Notes: generated by a model not told the origin, from the letters alone. DNA of 64,000 bases from Liolophura sinensis (GCF_032854445.1 NC_088295.1:31977385-32041384); one strand, 5' to 3'. Counted from the first letter of the stretch, positions 36,001 through 51,000 are shown. Translations and numbers: made by a program.

Positions 36001-39000
36001 CCTACATCATATAACCCTGTGTTTTGTCACGGGAGAACTGGAGTCTGCAATGCAAACCTACTTAATATAACCCTGTGTTTTGTCAAGGGAGAACTGGAGT
36101 CTGCAATGCAAACCTACACCACATAACTCTGTGTTTTGTCATGGGAGAACTGAAGTCTGCAATGCAAACCTACACCACATAACCCTGTGTTTTGTCATGG
36201 GAGAACTGGAGTCTGCAATGTAAACCTACATAATATAACCCTATGTTTTGTCACGGGAGAACTGGAGTCTGCAATGTAAACCTACACCACATAACCCTGT
36301 GTTTTGTCACGGGAGAACTGGAGTCTGCAATGCAAACCTACACCACATAACCCTGTGTTTTGTCATGGAAGAACTGGAGTCTGCAATGCAAACCTACATA
36401 ATATAACCCTATGTTTTGTCACGGGAGAACTGGAGTCTGCAATGTAAACCTACATCATATAACCCTGTGTTTTGTCACGGGAGAACTGGAGTCTGCAATG
36501 CAAACCTAAATAATATAACCCTGTGTTGTCATGGGAGAACTGGAGTCTGCAATGCAAACCTAAATAATATAACCCTGTGTTTTGTCAAGAGAGAACTGGA
36601 GTCTGCAATGCAAATCTACATCATATAACCCTGTGTTTTCTCAAGGGAGAACTGGAGTCTGCAATGCAAACCTAAATAATATAACCCTGTGTTTTGTCAA
36701 GAGAGAACTGGAGTCTGCAATGCAAATCTACATAATATAACCCTGTGTTTTCTCAAGGGAGAACTGGAGTCTGCAATGCAAACCTAAATAATATAACCCT
36801 GTGCTTTGTCAAGGGAGAACTGGAGTCTGCAATGCAAACCAACATCATATAACCCTGTGTTTTGTCAAGGGAGAACTGGAGTCTGCAATGCAAACCTACA
36901 TAATATAACCCTGTGTTTTGTCAAGGGAGAACTGGAGTCTGCAATGCAAACCTACATAATATAACCCTGTGTTTTGTCAAGGGAAAACTGGAGTCTGCAA
37001 TGCAAACCTACATAATATAACCCTGTGTTTTGTCAAGGGAAAACTGGAGTCTGCAATGCAAACCTACATGTACATATTAGAACCCTCTGTTTTGTCATGG
37101 GAGAACTGGAGTCTGCAATGCAATCCTACATCATATAACTCTGTGTTTTGTCATGGGAGAACTGGAGCCTGCAATGCAAACCTACATAATATAACCCTGT
37201 GTTTTCTCAAGGGAGAACTGGAGTCTGCAATGCAAACCTAAATAATATAACCCTGTGCTTTGTCAAGGGAGAACTGGAGTCTGCAATGCAAACCAACATC
37301 ATATAACCCTGTGTTTTCTCAAGGGAGAACTGGAGTCTGCAATGCAAACCTACATAATATAACCCTGTGTTTTGTCAAGGGAGAACTGGAGTCTGCAATG
37401 CAAACCTACATAATATAACCCTGTGTTTTGTCAAGGGAAAACTGGAGTCTGCAATGCAAACCTACATAATATAACCCTGTGTTTTGTCAAGGGAAAACTG
37501 GAGTCTGCAATGCAAACCTACATGTACATATTAGAACCCTCTGTTTTGTCATGGGAGAACTGGAGTCTGCAATGCAAACCTACATCATATAACCCTGTGT
37601 TTTATCATGGGAGGACTGGAGTCTGCAATGCAAATCTACATAATATAACCCTGTGTTTTGTCAAGGGAGAACTGGAGTCTGCAATGCAAACCTACATGTA
37701 CATATTAGAACCCTCTGTTTTGTCATGGGAGAACTGGAGTCTGCAATGCAAACCTAACCCTGTGTTTTCTAAAGGGAGAACTGGAGTCTGTAATGCAAAC
37801 CTACATGTACATATTAGAACCCTCTGTTTTGTCATGGGAGAACTGGAGTCTGCAATGCAAACCTACATGTACATATTAGAACCCTCTGTTTTGTCATGGG
37901 AGAACTGGAGTCTGCAATGCAAACCTAACCCTGTGTTTTCTAAAGGGAGAACTGGAGTCTGTAATGCAAACCTACATGTACATATTAGAACCCTCTGTTT
38001 TGTCATGGGAGAACTAGAGTCTGCAATGCAAACCTACATAACATAGTCCTGTGTTTTGTCACGGGAGAACTGGAGTCTGCAATGCAAACATACATAATAT
38101 AACCCTGTGTTTTGTCATGGGAGAACTGGAGTCTGCAATGCAAACCAACATCATATAACCCTGTGTTTTGTCATGGGAGAACTGGAGTCTGCAATGCAAA
38201 CCTACATCATATAACCCTGTGCTTTGTCAAGGGAGAACTGGAGTCTGCAATGCAAACCTACATAATATAACCCTCTGTTTTGTCATGGGAGAACTGGAGT
38301 CCGCGATGCAAACCTACATAATATAACCCTGTGTTTTGTCATGGGAGGACTGGAGTCTGCAATGCAAATCTACATAATATAACCCTGTGTTTTGTCATGG
38401 GAGAACTGGAGTCTGCAATGCAAACCTACATGTACATATTAGAACCCTCTGTTTTGTCATGGGAGAACTGGAGTCTGCAATGCAAACCTACATAATATAA
38501 CCCTGTGCTTTGTCAAGGGAGAACTGGAGTCTGCAATGCAAACCTACATCATATAACCCTGTGTTTTGTCATGGGAGAACTGGAGTCTGCAATGCAAACC
38601 AACATAATATAACCCTGTGTTTTGTCAAGGGAGAACTGGAGTCTGCAATGCAAACCTACATAATATAACCCTGTGTTTTGTCAAGGGAGAACTGGAGTCT
38701 GCAATGCAAACCTACATAATATAACCCTATGTTTTGTCATGGGAGAACTGGAGTCTGCAATGCAAACCTACATAATATAACCCTGTGTTTTGTCATGGGA
38801 GAACTGGAGTCTGCAATGCAAACCTACATAATATAACCCTGTGTTTTGTCATGGGAGAACTGGAGTCTGCAATGCAAACCAACATAATATAACCCTGTGT
38901 TTTGTCATGGGAGAACTGGAGTCTGAAATGTAAACCTACATCATATAACCTTGTGTTTTGTCACGGGAGAACTGGAGTCTGCAATGCAAACCTAAATAAT

Positions 39001-42000
39001 ATAACCCTGTGTTTTCATGGGAGAACTGGAGTCTGCAATGCAAACCTACTTAATATAACCCTGTGTTTTGTCAAGGGAGAACTGGAGTCTGCAATGCAAA
39101 CCTACATAATATAACCCTGTGTTTTGTCAAGGGAGAACTGGAGTCTGCAATGCAAACCTGCATAATATAACCCTCTGTTTTGTCAAAGGAGAACTGGAGT
39201 CTGCAATGCAAACCAACATAATATAACCCTGTGTTTTTGTCATGGGAGAACTGGAGTCTGCAATGCAAACCAACATAATATAACCCTGTGTTTTGTCATG
39301 GGAGAACTGGAGTCTGCAATGCAAACCTACATAATATAACCCTGTGTTTTGTCAAGGGAGAACTGGAGTCTGCAATGCAAACCTGCATAATATAACCCTC
39401 TGTTTTGTCAAAGGAAAACTGGAGTCTGCAATGCAAACCTACACCACATAACCCTGTGTTTTGTCATGGGAGAACTGGAGTCTGCAATGCAAACCTACAT
39501 AATATAACCCTGTGTTTTGTCATGGGAGAACTGGAGTCTGCAATGCAAACCTACATAATATAACCCTGTGTTTTGTCATGGGAGAACTGGAGTCTGCAAT
39601 GCAAACCTGCATAATATAACCCTGTGTTTTGTCATGGGAGAACTGGAGTCTGCAATGCAAACCTGCATAATATAACCCCTGTGTTTTGTCAAGGGAGAAC
39701 TGGAGTCTGCAATGCAAACCTACATAATATAACCCTGTGTTTTGTCATGGGAGAACTGGAGTCTGCAATGCAAACCTACATAATATAACCCTGTGTTTTG
39801 TCATGGGAGAACTGGAGTCTGCAATGCAAACCTACATAATATAACCCTGTGTTTTGTCATGGGAGAACTGGAGTCTGCAATGCAAACCTACATAATATAA
39901 CCCTGTGTTTTGTCATGGGAGAACTGGAGTCTGCAATGCAAACCTACATAATTCCAGGATTAATTAAAGTATTCCCCTTCATCAGAAGAGACCAGCGATT
40001 AAAAACCTGACCTGACTGAACACAATAACAATTCCGCCAATAGCTCATGCCAAGCCAACGAAAGAAAGTTTTTGACGTCAGAAATTATCTAGAATGTATT
40101 AACTGCTTCTGATGAGGAATGGAGTTGTTGACTACATTGTATTAATACCACAAAAAAACAGCCCACATTTCTAATAACTCACCTGACCCACATCTATAAA
40201 ACCATAAGTCACACAAGAGCTATATAGATTACACTTACACTGTATGTTAAGCAAACCTGATAACTATTTCAGAGGTAATATTTATTGTAATGAAACAACT
40301 GAAATAATAAATGGTTGAAAATCTATCAGCCACTGGCTGGTTCCACATAATTAACAGAGTAAAAGTAGACTGTAACTTTGTCAATAAATGATGAAGAGTT
40401 GTGTTGCTATGGGAATTACAATCAACTAAGCCTGTGATTGTTTTTATATTCTTTATATCTGTAAGTAACAGTGGTGGATCAAATGGCATACTTGATTGAT
40501 TGTTCTTCAATACCACACACAGAAATTTTTGACTTCAAAAATGGTGGTGAGTTTTCTGGGTGTAGGAAACATGGACTGATTGATTGACTATGACAAACCT
40601 GATGAACTGATTGTTGTTCAACACCTTTCTCATAAATTTTTCATTGATTTGATGGTAGAAAAATTTACTGAATCATAACCCACATAATCCAACAGCCTTT
40701 TACAGGTCACTGACTAAAATTCCCTGGCTTGGCATTTGTCATACTGTAATTTCAAGGAACACAGACACATAATGTCACGCACATGAACAACAAATCTATC
40801 CAGAAAAAGGGAGGCATGCCACAGATCATCTCTAGCTCACCTTCAAAATGTCAACACCTGCTATTCAAGAAATGATTTACTTCTTCTTAAGGTGTAGGGT
40901 TATTGTCCACATTTAACTAAGAGTAAATGGGTACCTCTGACAACTACGTCACGATTCATGCTGCAGCCTCCAGGCACATGTAAACAACAGAAGGCTATGC
41001 CTAATGGAGTTTCCCGAACACACTCACCCACACAACTGCCTCTCCACATGTTTGCAGTAGAACAGGTGACGGAACAACATCTGATATCTGGTCAAAGCCT
41101 AAAGATAGAGAAATAAAACAAACAAATAAACACAGCAAAAGCTGGAAAATAGTTTATGCACATCCCTTTTACGATAATGGTTTTACCGGTGTTAATTGAA
41201 TATTGATTTTATATATATATATTTTGTTTTTGCAATCATTACATGTACATTATGTGTCACTAACAAGCACCACCCAGCCCTGCCAAACCTACCCTATTCA
41301 ACTACATCTAGAGGAAGCTCAACACAAACCCTTATCCTACATGTACAAAACAACGACAGCTCACCTAAACAGGCTTGCTGCCAGGAGGCTTGATCTACGT
41401 GTAGACATTATCCTAGCTGACCACCACTGATTGTCACATTTATCATCGCATGTTTCACCCGCGACTAAAGTTGTCTGGAATCCCCATCACACAGCTCCAC
41501 ACAGCTCACTTGTCCACACATTTCACAGAGAGCTCTTGCATCCAGCTATTTAGGACGCTATATTTCAATTACAGTATTTTTACCTCAAATTCTGACCTTG
41601 ACCAAGACACTGATTTTGCCTGACTTTAAGAATTGTTTTCCGTATTAAGGCTTGTTTTTGATAAGCAGATATCTGGCTAAATTCTGAAGCAAATATTTTT
41701 TTATTTTACTTTTATTTTTTCATGAGAATTCTTAGAGTAAAAACTCTACCTTTCTGTTCAGGACAAGTGACACAGGCCACTTCACCACATAGTCAAAGGA
41801 AAAGGACTCCAAGCCTGAGAGATGTAAATCTGTCGGGTCAATTCTGTAATCTGAAAGACAGCAAGAGAAACACATCAATTTATATCCATTACATTTATTT
41901 ATTTACTTGATTGGTGTTTGGTGTTTTACACCATACTCAAGAACATTACACTTATACGACAATGGCCAGCATTATGGTGTGAGGAAACCCAAGACCATCC

Positions 42001-45000
42001 CCAAGTTGCTGGTGGATCTTCCTACATACAGCCGGCTGGACTTGATTTCACATTGACCACATCGGTGAGAGGCTCCTAGGTCATTACGCTGCACTAGTGC
42101 GCTAACAAACTGAGCCACGGAGACCCTCCCATTTACTTGGCATTGGACTTAATAGTAAGTAGAGTAATAAATTTCAAAATTTTTATGTCAATAAAACAAA
42201 CAGGAAGCATAAATAAAGTAATGTATGAAGAATTTAAGGCCAAACAGTGACCTAAACGTCTTTATTCATGTGGTTGGAAGTCACAGTTTAGAGAACATAT
42301 ATGATGTTACATTCCAATCTTATGTCACACAAATATTATAACATCATGATTCACTAAAATACCACAGTAAGCTTTTCTGATCTGTCGAGAACGAGTAATC
42401 GGCCAATCATGAGCAGTACTTTTGGTCAACAGGGTGTCCTACACACTGGTTACAAATGTTTGATCTTTCTGTGGTGTCATGACATCACAACTGCTTTCAC
42501 CAGGAATGAAATGGCAAGTAATGTTGTTGCTAGAAGAGGTGGTGTGACATCAGATGTATTTGACACATCCATTTATAGTCAACTTCATCATAACCACCAA
42601 TAAAGTCGCACAGACATTCCTGACTGATTATTCTGGATCTTAAATGTCTAACAATTCTGAACTTAATATTACGGCAGCTAGGAACAAAATCATGTAAAAT
42701 TGATCATAGTATTCCATGACACTGGCTTATAACTCAACATTACCTTTCTCTAGTTTGGTTTCAATTGTAAGAATCTTGAACATCTGAGTTATTAGGTCAT
42801 AAGGCAGCAAGTCAACCCTGTAAAGAAATGAAACAAAAAACTTTATTGCATGAATTTACACGTCATCTTTCTGTGAGTGCAAATATGTGAAGAAATATAT
42901 TTCCACGAAATTAACATATTTCTGATGAGGCTTTTAATATGAAACTAATATCAATCTGACCAATTGACAACCTCTATTAGGTTATCTGATGGATTTTGTT
43001 GTTCACATTACAATATTTTAAGGCCAATATACACAATGACCTGGACATACAGATTAACTGCCACAAGGCATTGAGCTTATTGCTAATTTAATCAGTGTCT
43101 GCCAACACTGGGATGGCCAGTGCCTGAGGAAGGCTTGCACCAGGAAGTGTCTCAGCTGAGAATTTACTTGAGGTCGTCTTTAAAGGGATCCACATTGGCT
43201 GTGCTTGTGCGTAGGGCCAGCTCTAGCAAGCTCTCAAGTCTGGTGGGTAAGATATGTAAACTTTGTCAAGGAAGAATCTGGCTAGTTTTAATCATCAGGT
43301 CATTTGACTGTAAGAAAACTGGGCACAGCAGTATGTGACAAGGGTGAGGCACTATAATACATGATATCCTTCACCTGTCCCTGGAGGGTAACTGGAAATG
43401 GAATTGGCTGCAAGTGGGTCCCTCGCCACATTTAGTGCCTTGATTGCTCATATGACGTGTTGTTTTTATAATTAGCTCAACCTGCGAAAAGGAAATTGCT
43501 TTCACTGAATGTACAGCCCCCCTTACAGCTTCACTACCTGTAGAATAAAACAGCAGAACCAAGATAGGATTGTCCTGAAATAGCTTTAGCACAGTCCCCT
43601 AATTGAATACATGCATACAAAGATACTCTGTATTGAACACTGTGGCCAGTGAATTCAGGGACAATTTTTTCCTGTGAGGATACAAAGATTAGACAATTTA
43701 ATATACGGCAACAAATCTCATCAAACATTCTAAATTCACGCATCTATACCTATATCACACAAAAGATTCCCAAATTTCCCAAGGACTATTCTAGGCTATG
43801 ATAGAATTATACTCCTCAGAGACAAGAATGTTATCCAACTGCAAATAGACTTAAAAAAAAAAAAAACTCAAATCCTCTATCCTGACAGAAAGAATGTTTT
43901 TAGAATTAGAAATGAATTACTAATGGTATTCATTTATAATAGGAAGAGTTTTTGCCTCATTCAAGAAAAACAAAACAATTGGGATCAATTCGAACCAAGA
44001 CAAAGCTCTGACTCCCCAAACATCTCATCACTGCTATGGAATCCCTGGTAATTCACACAAACTCCAGTCTAGAAAAACTGTTTTTTCTGAAGAAAGATTT
44101 CTTCCTTTCCGGCACACCATACTGCAGCATCCTAGGACAGCCATGCAAATGCACTGCATCTGATCAAATTCCTAAGCTGACTGCATCTTTTTCAATCCAT
44201 GCAACAATTCTCCTTAGGGTAGGGGGAGTATTTCATCTGACTGAATGGCTTACCACTTTCATGTTATCTTAAGATTCTGAGCACTGCACTACTAGTCAAG
44301 ATTATTGGTTCACTTGCAAGACAGAACGAGTCCCCATATTTTCTCGTATTAAACAACAGATTTTCTCATAGCCTGCATCAATGCTAAGGTTTTTTCACAC
44401 AGTAATCCTAGGCATTCTGGCTAACCCAATTTTCTCCAAGAACATCTTAGAGTAACACTGTGGCTAAAGACAGCTCATGACTTTCTTATACAGAAACCAC
44501 TAACTCAATCAATCAAATTTATTAATTTATTTGATTATTGATTTATTTATTTATTTGATTGGTGTTTTACGCGGTACTCAAGAATATTTCACTTATACGA
44601 CGGCGGCCATCATTATGGTGGGTGGAAACCGGGCAGAGCCCAGGGGAAACCTATTTGATTATTGTATTACTCTGTACCGAAGAATATTTCACTTATACGA
44701 CGGCGGCCAGCATTATGCTGGGTGGAAAATGGGCAAAGCCCAGGGGAAACCTATTTGATTATTGTATTACTCCGTACTGAAGAATATTTCACTTATACCA
44801 CGACCATGGAGGCCCCTCAAACTGTTTGTTGCTTTCCCACTTCAACAAAATTTCTCAAAGAGTAAGCCCTGCCATGCTCAGTACATGTAGTACAATACAA
44901 AGATTTCTTTGTATTTGAAAACTTTCTAGGTGTGATTTGATTTGGGATTGATTTATTTATGTATTTGATTGATGTTTTACGCCGTACTCAAGAATATTTC

Positions 45001-48000
45001 ACTTCTACGACGGCAACCAGCATTATGGTGGGTGGAAACCAAACAGAGCCGGGGGAAACCCACAACCATCCACAGGCTGCTGACAGACCTTCCCTTGTAT
45101 GTGATTCGTGATTGAACCACGTCATGTATCTACCAATTATAACGCTATAAGTGAAATATTCTTGAGTACGGCATAAAACACCATAAAAAAAAAAAAAAAA
45201 AAAAAAAACCAATTATAACGCAGCCAGAAAATAGGCATTTTGACAAACAGCTCTAGGGCTTAACAATATATGCAAAGGATATCATCAATGTTTTGTTTCA
45301 TTTCCTCCTCTGTCATGTCCATAAACTGAACAATGAAGTCTCCCTTGTCCAGCAGGAAATAGTGTTTGATAGATCTGGAATAAGAAGAATATAACTGAAA
45401 AATCCCACAGCCACTGATCACTCAGATATTTCATTTGATCACAATATCTGATTGGTGTTTTATGCTGTACTCAAATATATTTCACTTATATGTAGGCGAC
45501 CAGCATTATAGTTAAAGAAAACCGGGCAGAGTTTGTGGGAAACACATGACCATCTGCAGGTTACTGGAAGACCTTCCCACGTACACCCAGAGAGGAAGCC
45601 AGCATGTCCCTCACATAGGACATACAGATTTCCTTCTGGAAAGGAAACTGGTACACCTGTACTTGACCCCTGGACTAGCCCATAAAGGCAGATACATGCA
45701 GGTATGTTACTATCACATGAATCATACTGCAAATCACCTACCTGGACAATTTTCTCTGCACATATATTTACATGTATTAACTTGAGCCAGGATTATAGCT
45801 GTACTCAAGAATACTACTCTGTATTCAAACATGGTGTTTCTTATCATCTTACATCTAAAAGAGCTATTTAACCTTAACATAAGATTGGTCCTTATTTCTG
45901 ATATTATTCTTATGTAAATATGTATTCCAAAACTGAGACCGTGTTCGACACAAAAATTCAACCACATAAAAAAAAAAAAAAGGTATCAAAGCCAAGACTA
46001 ATTCTGTACTGAACTTCACTACATGTATCACCAGGAAAAGAAGCCATCAAAAGTCTTCCTCACAAAAATCTGACCCATTTCACACAGCTGAACCCTTAAA
46101 TATATGCAGCATATCGTTAAAATTTTCAATATCTCATTGCATGTGAGGGCAGTACAATTTCAGCCAAGTTCCAGCATCCAACTTCAAATATTTCCTTTTG
46201 TAAAGAACTTTTAAGTTTCAGACTTAAGCCCAAAATGGCTTTACGAAACAGATCCCTGTCCTGCCAATCCCTGCCAGAATAATCAAATTGGGAAGACACA
46301 TGTCGGAAGAGAAACAATTTCTGTCTCACAAAGACAGATGTTCTCATCACCTAGTGTGGCACTGACGGATACCTACCCTATCACAAGTACTCCAGGCCCC
46401 AGGGTCACGAAGGGATCTTAGGTTTAAGTCAGAATGTCAATCATTAAAATTGGTATCTTCCTTTTCATTATTTTAGCCGAAATTTGAAGTACAATAACTT
46501 ACCTACACTCTACCTTGTCAAGCAACATTTTGATCCTGTTTCATAAGAAATAACAAGTGCACTGAAGTTTTAACTAAAGTTTAAGATCGCTTCATGATCC
46601 TGGAGCCTGCCCTACACCTATTCAGCACGTGTTAATAATACCTACATTTGCATACCTGTAACTGTACACGTGCATCTGGGCCTCATTACTTCAAGGGTGC
46701 TTGAACACTCACCTTTTGTACCTCATAATTAGGAAGTCTCTGATCTACATCCTGCTCCTACATGTACTTCAACCTTAACCTAATAACGTGTAATTTGTTA
46801 CCCTTATTAGTGTCACTACATTGTCTCAACCTGCAGAGGGTAATGAAGAAGATTACCATACTCTTTCCATACTTCCAAGATGTACAGCTTGTCTGAAGTT
46901 CATTGATCACGCAACTAGAGATCTATCAATCATTATTTTTCTCTCATGTTCTTATGTCAGTGAACACAGGTGCCTGTTTTTTGACCCAGCATGTCCTTGA
47001 GTGTCTATCCATGTCAGGGATCAGACATGACATAAGATGTAAAGAGAGCAGACTGTGAAATGTCAGACACATAAAACAGCTACATCTATCAGTAACAGAA
47101 AACAGAGTCTCCCTGAGGAAGTCAACCATCAGACGAAGCCAAGTTGGGAGGGCACCTTGATAAGGAAATACAATCTTTGTCTGTTCTGTGAACAAGGGTC
47201 AGAAATCAAACACTAATGGCTCTAAAGGAATACTAACTCCTAATTAAATATACCATCAGACAGATGGCAAGCTATGCGGACTGTCCTGGAAACGAATACA
47301 GAAATGTTTGGATAATGCCTTTAATACCAGTACCACACATTTATAGGTGTACAAGTGCCACTGGGCCCAGTTTCACAAACCTCTCTTAACGTTACGCGCT
47401 CACAACTACCATGACAATGTACTGCCTACAGTTCCGGTCGCTGTGGTAGTTAAGTTAACATAACATTAAGGGTGCTTCGTGAAATAAAACAATAAAAAAT
47501 AAAATAACAACACTGATCACAGAATCAGGTACCTGACATGTTGACTGCCTAGACATGGCAGAAGGAATACTGCTCTTCTACTGGTTGATATTCTAGAGCT
47601 TAACATTAGTACTGGTGGCTCGAGCTTTCAAGCTAAGAATACTGGATCTTTCAGCTTATATTTGTACGTTATATTATTATTATCTTATATTAAAACATTC
47701 GCTCTAATGGAAATAGACGCAGGACAATAGACTGCATCATATGCCTCTAATTTGCGACTGAACTGCTCGTCAACAGTGAGATTTATTTATCTGACTGGTG
47801 TTTTACACCATACTCAAGAATATTTCATTCATACGGGCAGGGCCCTGGGGAAGCCCATGACATCTGCAGGTTGTGGGCAGACCTTCCCACATATGGCTGG
47901 AGAGGATGTCAGCATGAGCTGGACTTGAACTCACGGTGACCACCACTGGTGAGAGGCTCCTGGGTTATCGCGCCGCTCTGGAGTGGTTAACCCCTGAGGA

Positions 48001-51000
48001 ACCCTCAATAGTGATACACAATTGTATCACTGTATGACTGTAACACACAGCAATGCCGATATATGTAAACTCAATTGTGTGACCAATGTACCTAGCTTTG
48101 ACCAGAATGAGACATCACTGGTTGAGCTGTTTTTGGTAGCCATCCTGTGCAAGCAATTATATGGTTTTGGTGGTAGGAACCTTGAACTGAAGGTCAATAA
48201 TATGACAAATGCAAAAGAAACTTCTTATACCATGCTATATAAAGAGTGAAATCAGTGCTTCAATAACAGAAAAAATATGTCAATTTAATTGGATAACACT
48301 TGTTTTCCCACCAACAAGCTTAGCATAGCCCAAAACAATGAAAAGTTGCATATTTAACGTGTCTATATTTCGACAAAATTTTATGTCATATGAAAATGAC
48401 AAATTGAATTTTGTCGGAAAACCCAACTGTCAATTTTGTCGAATTCCTAAACGTCAAATAAGCAACTTCTTAGATTTTTCAGAGTATCCATAATTTTGCA
48501 CTATGTTAAGTGGATAAGTTCCGCATCTGATCAATAAAATGCAGAACTACTGAATTCAAATTTTAAATCATTGAGCATATGATTTTTTTTTTTTTTTTTT
48601 TTGGATTGGTGTTTTACGCCATACTCAAGAATATTTCACTAATACGACGGCAGCCCAGCATTATGGTGGGTGGAAACCGGGCAGAGCCCGGGGGAAACCC
48701 ACGACCATCCGCAGGTTGCTGAAAGACCTTCCCACTTACGGCCGGAGAGGAAGCCAGCATGAGCTGGACTTGAGCTCACAGCGACCGCATTGGTGAGAGG
48801 CTCCTGGGTCATTACGCTGCGCTAGCGCACTAACCGACTGAGCCACGGAGGCCCCTTGAGCATATGAAGTGACTTTTCAAGAGAAATTCATATATTAGGG
48901 GGGAAAAGATTGCATTAAAACGTTAGGGTAGCTTTCTCAACGAATAAAGCAAAATTAACACTATTTAAGGATGATGCAAACTCCCAGACAAACTGTTTCA
49001 CTCTGACACAAGGAAATTTACCGAGCTGGTTATATTAGCCACTCACAAAGGCCAAGTTCATTGAAGACTTTATACAGCCTCCATCCCTGAAAAGGTTAGC
49101 CAGAGGCCACAATAATCAATACTGCAGACCTGGTTAAGACACTAATCAGGGTAAATTCACAGCTCGGCACATGTCATTCATTGTGACTGTCACTAATTAT
49201 TGCCATCAGGAACGATTCCTCGTGATTATGGACTGAGAAAGGAGAGTCTTGGAAATGAATACTTCAGGAATTGCCCTGCCTTAATAAGCTCAACAACCCG
49301 ACAACATCTAAGAGGGTACATATGGAGGAACTTCGACTGAGGGAATTTATATCTTTTGTAAGGAGTGAGGTGAAATGTCAAGAGTGCTAGGAGATCTGAC
49401 CTGCTCACAGATGAACCCAAAGATGGATCTCCAAGGCAACAACATTATTTATATTTAGGCAATATGCAATAAATCAAATTAAGATTAAACTGCATTCATT
49501 TCTTCTGCTGAAAGAGTGAAATTTTTCTAACTACGGCTTGAAAGGCAAAACCAAAGAATCATAACACGAGTACATAGTAAATAAAAAAATTTCAAAAGCA
49601 CATACTTTATCCTGGCAATAAGTTGCTTTTCCTCCATTAACAGCTGAAGCAGTAGCTTGCTTGCATAGTTAAACGCCTTCTCTATCTGGTCAAAGTATTT
49701 TCTGTCTTTCAAAGTGTACTCAATCTCAACTGCGCTTGGGAATTTCACATCACGACCTGACAAACAGACAGCAAAAGCACAAAAACACTTCAATTAAATT
49801 CTCTGACAAACTTCATAGGTTAAATAAATCAGGCACATTATCACTTCAAAATACATAATGAACGGAGTGGTACAACTGCTTAGTAAAGCAAGGGAGAGAA
49901 CTTTACAATAATACTTCAAACAATTTAAAAACTTTGTGGGAGCGAGTAAGTACCATTTAATCCGTTATATTGTCTTACTTGTAATAATAAGAAAGTGTTT
50001 TGGCACATTTAGAATGAAGGTCTTCAGAGGATTAAAAATCGGACTGTGATTTAACCCAGAGGATACATATTACTGGACTTATCATTTACTCAATGCTAAG
50101 CAAACATTTAAGAAGATTGCATCTCCAAAGAAAGTCACAGCCCTAGACCAAATGTATATATTCAGCCTTTAAAAATCTCACAGCCAGTCTAAAAAGCAGA
50201 ACTTTTGATATTTGTGATGTTGTACAATTGAGATATTGGAGTTCAAATTATGCAAAATCAAGCAGATTGGACACTGTTATGTTTTATCCAATAAGTTGTC
50301 ACGGTGGGCTACAAGTGAGACATATTTCCGGTTGCCATAACATGGCGCATCACGTGGCCTCATAAGAATTCCTTATTAGAAGTTGATTTTTACATTTACC
50401 AAGCACATCGGAAAACAATGTGTGTGTTAGGGTCTGGTTTTACCCCACTTCCCTCAATATGTCAGGTTAAAAAAAAAAAAAAAAAATTGCATTAAAACTG
50501 AACTGAATTCCTGATCATGCGTGTACATACCACAGAGTCGTACCACATTCAAATATTTGCCAGTGTTTAGTATTTTATCAGCAACTTGTTCCAAAAATAC
50601 TGGTATCCTTTCCCTGCAGATTGTGTAATGCTGCTCCCAGTACGTGAGGTTGCATTAAGGAAGATATACATTATTTGAGGGGGAAATGTTAAGTACATGA
50701 ATGATCAACACCAACAGATACACAGTTGTAGTCTCTGAAGTTATCATAAAGATGTTCAAGAATAAAGTTTTAATCTATTAATGCTCTTCAATTCCGAAGA
50801 AAACAATGAACCACAATAAATCCTGCTGGTGTTATTGGCTGACGATTAAAATGTATATGCTGAATAGAAAAGGATATGCATCGTTGTATTCCTCCTGAAG
50901 TTTCTCTTTCTGTATGGTCTCATTTTCTTCCACCAAAAACTTAAATAAAGCATAAAGAATTACAGAACATGTCACTAATTCTGATTTCTCTAAACCTGCC

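Larger units (their letters stand above)
43256..45282 (-). other. TUBGCP2: Intron 20: U12-type AT-AC intron
   Basis: The 5' splice site is G|ATATCCTTTG, an exact match to the minor-spliceosome AT-AC consensus. About 11 bases before the 3' end lies TTCCTTGAC, matching the U12 branch-site consensus. The intron ends GTTTAC. Only this pairing joins the two exons in frame with the conserved protein (DDILPTRLE). Length 2027 bp; it contains several SINE pieces near its 5' end. Confidence 0.9.

Noticed and set aside
37423-38046. 207-codon plus ORF in the 56-bp array
   Set aside because: 56 is not a multiple of three, so the frame cycles through the unit; the open stretch reflects few stops in the repeat, not a gene.
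48581-48854. tRNA gene in the SINE head
   Set aside because: A and B boxes are present, but the sequence does not fold into a cloverleaf with a proper anticodon arm and continues into SINE body; it is a tRNA-derived SINE.
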